Part shown: piece after piece, positions 58,179 to 64,000 of the stretch
How the letters are laid out: each line of letters begins with the position of its first letter
Position numbering within the stretch: the stretch's first letter is position 1
From: Gammaproteobacteria bacterium
Lineage (GTDB): Bacteria; Pseudomonadota; Gammaproteobacteria; Steroidobacterales; Woeseiaceae
Length of the DNA stretch: 64,000 nt
Direction: 5' to 3'
Assembly (NCBI GenBank): GCA_029863125.1
Contig: JAOTWB010000005.1
Location: 44,886 to 108,885 of the forward strand
Notes under the pieces: model-generated
Told to the model about the DNA's origin: nothing
The model's input: only the letters and a program-made list of their open reading frames with translations
Database searches by the model: none
Program-made: the position numbers and the translations under genes

Positions 58179-58673
58179 CTAGGGCCGGCAGGCCGTCGGC
58201 AAGTAGCGCACGGCGACCGTAGGGGCCAGGTGCGCGCTCGTCACCGTGCCATCGCTAAGCGGCGCCCCGGCCGGCGGCGGTGCGGCCCCGCACCGAAATA
58301 CGACGCTGTTGCCTCCCGACATGTAGGGCGTGAAAGAAATCGTACGGCCGAAGATCTCGGCGTGAGCCTCGTTGCCAAACCTGACGTCAATCCTGCCATC
58401 GACAACATTCACGCCGGCGACATACTTGCCGCGGGTGTCGGTGTCCAGCGGACTCATACCGGCTTCCGTCCGGTCCTGCGGAGGGGTGCCGGATTGGAGG
58501 AATGCATCGACGATTGGCGTCTTCGCGGCAGCGGCCATGTTAATGCCCTCGGCGACCTGGGTACGGACCAGGTAGGTCTGGTAAGCAGCTATCGCGAGCG
58601 ACGCCAGGATGCCGATGATCGCAACGACAATCATCAGCTCGATGAGCGTAAACCCTTGCTGGAATTGTTTCAT
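58179..58673 (-). CDS. Type IV pilin, divergent copy (lacks Pro22)
   Basis: A 164-residue prepilin: leader MKQFQQG, cleavage before Phe, Glu5 present ([16 protein letters not shown]). Mature residue 22 is Ala (AIAAYQ) instead of the helix-kinking Pro seen in the neighbouring copy. Two cysteines (FRCGA and TACRP at the end) should form the C-terminal disulfide loop; the tail LPTACRP matches the neighbour's LPAACRP, so they are paralogues. It has no sigma-54-type promoter that I can find, and an intrinsic terminator separates it from the upstream pilin gene. Confidence 0.92.
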   Translation of the reverse strand: MKQFQQGFTLIELMIVVAIIGILASLAIAAYQTYLVRTQVAEGINMAAAAKTPIVDAFLQSGTPPQDRTEAGMSPLDTDTRGKYVAGVNVVDGRIDVRFGNEAHAEIFGRTISFTPYMSGGNSVVFRCGAAPPPAGAPLSDGTVTSAHLAPTVAVRYLPTACRP

Positions 58674-58805
58674 GTGTACTCTGCTAATCTAGCCACAAGC
58701 GCGAATCATTCTAACGTATATGCAGGCGGATCTCGCGATAACGCCGGGCGGGTCAGCGCTAACTGTGACGCGAATCACAGGCTGTCGAACTGTCAGTGGA
58801 CCAAT

Positions 58806-58836
58806 GAAAAAAAAGCCCCGGCAAGCCGGGGCTTTT
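58806..58836 (-). terminator. Intrinsic terminator after the main pilin gene
   Basis: AAAAGCCCCGGC pairs with GCCGGGGCTTTT across an AA loop; on the minus strand the stem is followed by a run of eight T. It lies 40 bases after the 58876-59313 pilin stop and should confine most transcripts to that gene. Confidence 0.92.
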
Positions 58837-58875
58837 CTGCATACATCTGAAGCGAAAACTTTTGAGCTTCAAGTC

Positions 58876-59313
58876 TTACGGACGGCAAGCCGCCGGCAGA
58901 TGCTTGGTTGCGATCGTTGCGCCACTTGGCTTGCAGGCCCATTCGACGCTGCCGGTGTTGGTCGACGGCGACAGCAGCAGCACGCCCGTAGCGAGAGTCG
59001 TATGCGCATCCGGACCGGTGTAGGCAACGCTGATCAAGCCGCCACCACCAACCGTAACGCTACCAACGTACTTGCCGGAGATCGTATTGGCAGGCGACAG
59101 ACCGGCACTTGTGTTGTCGCTCGGGAAGTTACCCGAGTCCATGACGACCTCAGCGATGGCCGCCTTGGCGCCGCCAGCGAGGTTCAGACCTTCAGATACC
59201 TGTGCGCGGATCGTGTAGTCCTGGTAAGCCGGAATAGCGATTGCCGCCAGAATGCCGATGATCGCGACAACGATCATGAGTTCGATAAGTGTAAAACCTT
59301 GTTGCTTCTTCAT
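58876..59313 (-). CDS. pilA: Major type IV pilin PilA candidate
   Basis: A 145-residue type IVa prepilin with a short leader MKKQQG, Phe1, Glu5 and Pro22 ([16 protein letters not shown]...[13 protein letters not shown]). The C-terminal pair WACKPSG and PAACRP forms the D-loop disulfide. The start is fixed by the leader; the frame is open to 59385 but only the ATG at 59313 gives a prepilin. A sigma-54 promoter and PilR gene lie upstream and an intrinsic terminator downstream, the pattern of the main pilus subunit. Confidence 0.94.
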   Translation of the reverse strand: MKKQQGFTLIELMIVVAIIGILAAIAIPAYQDYTIRAQVSEGLNLAGGAKAAIAEVVMDSGNFPSDNTSAGLSPANTISGKYVGSVTVGGGGLISVAYTGPDAHTTLATGVLLLSPSTNTGSVEWACKPSGATIATKHLPAACRP

Positions 59314-59380
59314 CTCTTGTTCTCCATGCATTGAGAGTACTGTAATAATCAAACGGCGAAATCGCCTGTACCACAGATAA

Positions 59381-59396
59381 AGCAAGCTCTATGCCA
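59381..59396 (-). promoter_or_regulatory. Sigma-54 promoter of pilA
   Basis: The minus strand reads TGGCAT-AGAGC-TTGCT, matching the sigma-54 consensus TGGCAC-N5-TTGCW with both invariant GG and GC in place. It would start transcription near 59370, about 55 bases before the pilA ATG. RpoN and PilR are encoded in this window. Confidence 0.8.
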
Positions 59397-59494
59397 ACTT
59401 TTGCGGTGTATTGATAATTTATTGTTTTTCATAAGGTTTATGGGCCGGACGTGAATATTTCGAGGCCGGCTGCGGCCGGATTCGTCGCTGAAAA

Positions 59495-59550
59495 GTGACA
59501 ATAGTGCCGTTGCGGCAACGATTGCGTGTCAACAAGTGACAAAAACTGTC
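59495..59550. promoter_or_regulatory. Possible PilR binding cluster upstream of pilA
   Basis: Four TGTC-type motifs (GTGACA at 59495 and 59536, GTGTC at 59526, CTGTC at 59546) lie 125-180 bases upstream of the predicted pilA start site. P. aeruginosa PilR binds repeats ending in TGTC at a similar distance. Between them and the promoter is an AT-rich stretch (59399-59440) suited to DNA bending. The assignment is by position and motif only. Confidence 0.35.
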
Positions 59551-60853
59551 AGTCTATGCCCAGTTTCTTGATCCGATAGCGCAGCTGCCTGAAGGTAAGC
59601 CCCAGCAGTTTAGCGGCCGCCGTCTTATTGTAGCGTGTTTTCTCCAGCGCCTCGACAATCGCCTGTCGCTGAACGTCCTCGACCTGTTCGCCCAATTTGC
59701 CGGCCGGCAGCGTTTTAGCGGTGTTCGTATTGGCAGCCTGACGTGTTTGCAGGTCGGCAGCGGAAATCGTGCCGCTGCTGCACAAAGTGACGGCTCGTTC
59801 CAGCATGTTCTCGAGTTCGCGAACATTTCCTGGAAACGCGTAGTCCTTTAACGCGGCGCGCGCACTTTCATCGAGCGACGCCGTCGCGTCCAGACGCTGC
59901 AGAATGAACTCTGCGAGCAGCAGCACGTCGTCGCCCCGATCACGCAACGCGGGTACGTGGAGTTCGATGACATTGATGCGGTAATAGAGATCCTCCCGGA
60001 ACTCGTCAGCGGCCACCATCTCAGCGAGATTTTTGTGCGTTGCCGAAAGAATCCGGACATCAACGCTTTCTTCACTTGATGCGCCGACCGGCCGTACCTT
60101 TTTTTCCTGGATGACGCGCAGCAGTTTCACCTGCATCGCCAGCGGCAGGTCGGCGATTTCATCCAGGAACAGGGTGCCATGCTCGCTGCATTGCAGCAGG
60201 CCGGCCTTGTCATTGATTGCGCCCGTAAAGCTGCCTTTTCGATGGCCGAAGAATTCGCTTTCCATGAGTTCGGCCGGAATGGCACCGCAGTTGACCGCGA
60301 CAAAGGGCGCTTTGGCGCGCGGTCCGCTTTCGTGTATCAGCCGGGCAACAAGTTCCTTTCCCGTGCCCGATTCGCCCGAAATATGAACAGGCGCCTGCGA
60401 GCGCGAGACTTTGTCAATCATGGTGCGCAGTTCCTGCATTTGCGCTGACTCGCCGAGCAACTCCGAACGGCCCGCTTGCCTGGCGGCCTTCACGCGCAGC
60501 GCGTTTTCAACAATGCTCCTGAGGTTGCCGAGGTCCAGTGGCTTGGAGATAAAGTCGAACGCGCCGAGCTTGAGCGCCTGGACAGCCGTTTCGACGTTTC
60601 CGTGGGCGGTGATGACTGCCACGGGTACCCCGGACGCGTTGCTTTGCATCCATTCGACGAGTTCGAGTCCGTCGCCGTCGGGCAGACGCATATCGGTCAG
60701 GCAAAAGTCGAACCTGTGCTTGCGCAGCAGGGCTTTGGCGCTTTGCACATTGGCCGCTGACTCCGTCCGGATCTTCATCCTGCCTAACGTCAACCTCAGC
60801 AGCTCACGAATGTCAGGCTCGTCATCGATGACAAGTGCCAGCGGTTGCTTCAT
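59549..60853 (-). CDS. pilR: Sigma-54-dependent response regulator PilR
   Basis: A 434-residue NtrC-family regulator: receiver domain with the phosphoacceptor Asp in CLTDMRLPDGDG, an AAA+ domain with Walker A GESGTGKE, the sigma-54 contact loop GSFTGA (the PilR variant of GAFTGA), and GTLFLDEIADLP, then a Fis-type helix-turn-helix (NKTAAAKLLGLTFRQLRYRIKKLGI). It should activate pilA. Its start overlaps pilS by 4 bases. Confidence 0.96.
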   Translation of the reverse strand: MKQPLALVIDDEPDIRELLRLTLGRMKIRTESAANVQSAKALLRKHRFDFCLTDMRLPDGDGLELVEWMQSNASGVPVAVITAHGNVETAVQALKLGAFDFISKPLDLGNLRSIVENALRVKAARQAGRSELLGESAQMQELRTMIDKVSRSQAPVHISGESGTGKELVARLIHESGPRAKAPFVAVNCGAIPAELMESEFFGHRKGSFTGAINDKAGLLQCSEHGTLFLDEIADLPLAMQVKLLRVIQEKKVRPVGASSEESVDVRILSATHKNLAEMVAADEFREDLYYRINVIELHVPALRDRGDDVLLLAEFILQRLDATASLDESARAALKDYAFPGNVRELENMLERAVTLCSSGTISAADLQTRQAANTNTAKTLPAGKLGEQVEDVQRQAIVEALEKTRYNKTAAAKLLGLTFRQLRYRIKKLGID

Positions 60854-62538
60854 TGTTCGCCCTGTAGTTCCCAGCGGTCCGGATCCGCGAATACGATACG
60901 AAAGATACTGCCTCCACCGGGTCGGTCAAGGTAAAGCAGGGTCGCGCGATTCAGCTCGCAAAGCTCGCGGGAAATATAGAGGCCGAGGCCCGTACCGCCG
61001 GAGCGTGCCGTGAAGAAGGGCTCGAATATATTGTCGGCCGTTTCCTTGTCGACGCCGAGGCCGCAGTCGAGCACATCGAGAAACGGCCGGCCCTGGCTGG
61101 GCATACGTCCCGCCTGAAGCTCGACCAGGATGCCGCCGGTCTCGCTCGCGTATTTGACCGCGTTGTCGCAGAGGTTCCACAGAATCTGGCGCAGATGGCT
61201 CGGGTCCATGCGTACTTCGATTTCTTCGGAAACGTCTTTGACCGTGAATTCGCCTTCCTGCAGTTCGAGTGTTCTAACGAATTCACGCGCAAAATCGTCC
61301 AGCCATGTTTTCAACGTTAGCCGCAAAGGCCGGCTGGATTCGCGCCGCGACAGCTGCAGGACGTTGTCGATAATATGGCTGATGCGGCCCGAATGCGTCT
61401 GGATGATTTCGGTCAGGCGCTTGTCGTCTTCGGTCAGCCCCCGAGATTCCTGCAAAAGCTGGGCCGCGTGACTCATGGCCCCCACTGGGTTGCGGATCTC
61501 GTGCGCGATACTCGCACTGAGTCGACCGAGTGACGCGAGCTTGGATTGCTGCACTCGCGCATTGAGGATGCTGACGTCTTCGAGGAAAATCAGCACGGGC
61601 CCGGCACGCTGGCCGTCTCTGCCCAGCGGTGCCAGGTGGGCGCTGACGCGAACGTTGCTCCCCTCGGTGATGAGCGTGAAATCGGCGTGAGACGACTTGG
61701 CCGGGTCCTGCCGCCATGCCCTTACATAGTCCCCCAATGCGTCCGACGCCGCCTGCAGCGGGCTGCCGGGCTCGGGGTTGCCGCCTGCGAGCAGCTGTAT
61801 CGCGGAGCTGTTGATCAGGCGAATCGTGTCATCGGCGTCGATTACAACGATACTTTCTCGCAGGTGCTGAACAATGTACTGGTTCAGTTCGGATACATTT
61901 TGCAGATCGATGCCGAACTTGCGGGCCATGGCCTCACTGGCCCGGATACGCCGCGTGAGCGGCTGCGCCGCCAGCGCCATGGCAAAAATAATGGCACTCA
62001 AAATCCCGGCGGCCGGAAAATTGGGCGCCAGATCGAGGTCACTCAATTTCAGGACCGCCTGCTCGCCCAGGATTGCGAACGTCGCGATGGCCGCCATGAT
62101 CGCCGGATACTGAAAGGGCAGAACCAGACTGCCGGCACCCACGAAGACGACTAGCAAGCCGCCGAGACCGCTCGAGATTCCGCCACTGGCATGCATCAGA
62201 ACGACAACAGCGACAATATCCACCAGCATTTGCATGATGCCAATCACGCCGTGCGGGGCCCGGCCCAGTCGCAACAGGACAGCCGTTAGTACGGCGAACA
62301 ACAGGTAGCCTGCCGCGGTTGCCGCGAACAGCGTCGGGTAGCGGTCGCCGAAGAATCTTGGATCGTCTCCGGCGAAAAACAGTACGAGTAGCGCGAGACA
62401 GATCAGCAGGCGAAATGCGTTCAGGGTTACGAGTACACGCGCGGTCAGTTCCGGCTCATCAACGGTCCGTTGCGTCAGCGCATCCCGGGATCTGCGGAAG
62501 GTGCGTCTCAGTAGAGATTCGGTTGGTGCCTCATTCAT
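60850..62538 (-). CDS. pilS: Sensor histidine kinase PilS
   Basis: A 562-residue kinase with about six N-terminal membrane helices, a PAS-like segment (residues about 215-320), the phosphoacceptor motif SIAHEIRNPVGAMSHAAQLL and a HATPase domain with NLCDNAVKYA, DCGLGVDKE and GTGLGLYISREL. PilS senses pilin levels in the inner membrane and phosphorylates PilR. It is divergent from sucC over a 201-bp gap that holds a 12-bp palindrome ATGGATATCCAT (62585-62596) and no clear promoter. Confidence 0.95.
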   Translation of the reverse strand: MNEAPTESLLRRTFRRSRDALTQRTVDEPELTARVLVTLNAFRLLICLALLVLFFAGDDPRFFGDRYPTLFAATAAGYLLFAVLTAVLLRLGRAPHGVIGIMQMLVDIVAVVVLMHASGGISSGLGGLLVVFVGAGSLVLPFQYPAIMAAIATFAILGEQAVLKLSDLDLAPNFPAAGILSAIIFAMALAAQPLTRRIRASEAMARKFGIDLQNVSELNQYIVQHLRESIVVIDADDTIRLINSSAIQLLAGGNPEPGSPLQAASDALGDYVRAWRQDPAKSSHADFTLITEGSNVRVSAHLAPLGRDGQRAGPVLIFLEDVSILNARVQQSKLASLGRLSASIAHEIRNPVGAMSHAAQLLQESRGLTEDDKRLTEIIQTHSGRISHIIDNVLQLSRRESSRPLRLTLKTWLDDFAREFVRTLELQEGEFTVKDVSEEIEVRMDPSHLRQILWNLCDNAVKYASETGGILVELQAGRMPSQGRPFLDVLDCGLGVDKETADNIFEPFFTARSGGTGLGLYISRELCELNRATLLYLDRPGGGSIFRIVFADPDRWELQGEQ

Positions 62539-62739
62539 CGATGATGGGCTGCCGGAACCGGGCAGTTGCTTGGAATCGGGCTCAATGGATATCCATGAAT
62601 CGCGTCAATGAGTTGCGCCGATTGTAGACCGAATATGGACATGGGTCCCGCAAACCTCCAAAATACGCTGAATTTTCGCATCGAGCGCGAAATATCTGCG
62701 GCCCTGTCCAGGCACGATAATCAGAAGAAAAGCAGACTT

Positions 62740-63900
62740 ATGAATCTCCACGAATATCAATCCAAGCGGTTGTTCGCCGAGTACGGGATTCCGGTGCCGC
62801 GCGGTATCCCGGCCGAATCGCCGAACGCAGCCGTCAAGGCCGCCCAGGAACTCGGTGGTCAGCTCTGGGTCGTCAAGGCGCAGGTCCATGCGGGTGGCCG
62901 CGGCAAGGCCGGCGGCGTGAAGCTTGCGCGCACGCTTGACGAGGTACGCGAGTACACGGACAAGATGTTGGGCTCAACCCTGGTTACGCACCAGACGGGA
63001 CCCGAGGGCCTACCGGTCAATACGGTATATATCGAGCAGGGTTCGGATATCGACCGCGAGCTTTACCTCAGTATGCTCGTCGATCGCGAAGTCAGCCGCA
63101 TTTCTTTCATCGCGTCGGCCGCTGGCGGCATGGACATCGAAAAGGTCGCTGCAGAAACGCCCGAGCGGATTTTCTCGGTCGCAATTGCCCCTGATGCTGG
63201 TCTGCAGGACTACCAGGCGCGCCAACTCGCGTTCGGTCTCGAACTCGACAAGAAGCAAATGCGACAGTTTGGTGCCCTCATCAAGCGCCTGTACCAGCTC
63301 TACCTGGACACGGATGCGAGCCTGATCGAAGTGAACCCGCTGATAACGACCAAAGCAGGTGACGTCGTCGCACTCGACGGCAAGATCAATATCGACAGTA
63401 GTGCGCTGTTCCGTCAGCCGAAGATCGCCGAACTCAGGGATAAGTCGCAGGAAGACGAGGCTGAACGCAAGGCGGCCGAACACGATCTTAACTACGTCTC
63501 ACTCGATGGCAATATCGCCTGCATGGTGAATGGCGCGGGCCTGGCCATGGCTACGATGGACCTCATAAAGTTGCATGGCGGTGATCCGGCGAACTTCCTG
63601 GACGTTGGTGGAGGCGCAACGCCCGATCGTGTTGCGGAGGCCTTTAAACTGATCCTCTCGAATGACAATGTGGCTGCAATTCTCGTGAATATTTTCGGTG
63701 GCATCGTTCGCTGTGACGATATTGCCGCCGGCATCATCAGTGCGGTCAAGGACGTCGGCGTCAAAGTACCTGTCGTTGTGCGCCTGGAAGGAACCAATGT
63801 AGACAAGGGACTTAAGCTCCTCGATAACAGCGGACTGGACATTATTGCGGCCGAGGATCTTACCGACGCGGCCCAGAAAGTGGTTGCCGCGGCGGCCTGA
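62740..63900 (+). CDS. sucC: Succinyl-CoA synthetase beta subunit
   Basis: A 386-residue ATP-grasp subunit of the TCA-cycle enzyme that makes succinate and ATP (or GTP) from succinyl-Co[23 protein letters not shown] opens it; [22 protein letters not shown] and [14 protein letters not shown] are the family motifs. The ATG chosen fits the family; the open frame to 62608 does not. sucD follows after 12 bases. Confidence 0.97.
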   Translation: MNLHEYQSKRLFAEYGIPVPRGIPAESPNAAVKAAQELGGQLWVVKAQVHAGGRGKAGGVKLARTLDEVREYTDKMLGSTLVTHQTGPEGLPVNTVYIEQGSDIDRELYLSMLVDREVSRISFIASAAGGMDIEKVAAETPERIFSVAIAPDAGLQDYQARQLAFGLELDKKQMRQFGALIKRLYQLYLDTDASLIEVNPLITTKAGDVVALDGKINIDSSALFRQPKIAELRDKSQEDEAERKAAEHDLNYVSLDGNIACMVNGAGLAMATMDLIKLHGGDPANFLDVGGGATPDRVAEAFKLILSNDNVAAILVNIFGGIVRCDDIAAGIISAVKDVGVKVPVVVRLEGTNVDKGLKLLDNSGLDIIAAEDLTDAAQKVVAAAA

Positions 63901-63912
63901 CGAGATAAGTTA

Positions 63913-64000
63913 ATGAGTATTCTGGTCAACAAGGACAGCAAGATTCTCTGCCAGGGCATCACGGGTAACCAGGGATCCTTTCACACCGAACAGTGCATCG
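63913..64000 (+). CDS. sucD: Succinyl-CoA synthetase alpha subunit, N-terminal fragment
   Basis: The first 29 codons are in the window ([29 protein letters not shown]) and the gene runs off the right edge. The segment [12 protein letters not shown] is the CoA-binding start of SucD, which carries the phosphorylated histidine further on. It pairs with sucC. Confidence 0.93.
   Translation, partial: MSILVNKDSKILCQGITGNQGSFHTEQCI

Noticed and set aside
58674..58805. Search for a second sigma-54 promoter before the 58179-58673 pilin
   Set aside because: No GG-N10-GC pair in the right orientation was found in this stretch.
62585..62596. 12-bp palindrome ATGGATATCCAT in the pilS-sucC gap
   Set aside because: Perfect but single, short and without a recognisable regulator site; mentioned only as a landmark.

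Overview
The window is about 64 kb of GC-rich, gene-dense chromosome from a gammaproteobacterium. Gene order supports this strongly: kdsD-kdsC-lptCAB-rpoN-hpf-ptsN-rapZ, petABC-sspAB, rsmI divergent from lpoA-yraN-diaA, a full mraZ-to-lpxC division cluster, and coaE-pilD/pilC/pilB/pilA/pilRS. The parts resemble the corresponding Pseudomonas and E. coli regions, but several usual members are absent at their expected sites (mlaFEDCB, npr/ptsO, dolP, yacG). I cannot name the genus; an early-branching gammaproteobacterium (Chromatiales- or Woeseia-like) is only a guess. I saw no mobile element, prophage, CRISPR array or tRNA.

Layout. 1-8 kb: the start of a Tat-exported protein, then pyk translationally coupled to a penicillin-acylase-family hydrolase and followed by a MoxR/VWA pair; an exported peroxiredoxin and a patatin phospholipase are divergent. 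8-17 kb (minus strand): mgtE, rapZ, ptsN, hpf, rpoN, the LPS transport and Kdo genes, and a Ca/Na antiporter. 17-24 kb: ibaG-murA, a DegS-type protease, the cytochrome bc1 operon petABC, and sspA/sspB. 24-28 kb: diaA, yraN, lpoA, rsmI and the RNase P RNA. 28-47 kb: the dcw cluster from mraZ to lpxC, nearly all junctions overlapping. 47-54 kb: a DUF721 gene, a c-di-GMP riboswitch with an M23 (LytM) protein, secA, mutT, zapD, coaE. 54-62.5 kb: type IV pilus genes pilD, pilC, pilB, two pilins, pilR, pilS. The end holds sucC and the start of sucD.

Functionally the region is an envelope and division block: peptidoglycan precursor synthesis, divisome assembly, LPS export, and envelope signalling, with secretion and pilus assembly attached.

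The most unusual observations are: (1) a segment of about 65 residues inserted in SecA nucleotide-binding domain 1 that reads like the N-terminal domain of translation initiation factor IF3; (2) a well-formed cyclic-di-GMP-I riboswitch in the leader of a LytM-family gene whose HxH motif has Asn in place of the first His; (3) a 16-codon mini-ORF exactly bridging murG and murC through two ATGA overlaps; (4) a possible small RNA between rnpB and mraZ; (5) a sigma-54 promoter in front of only one of two tandem pilin genes.
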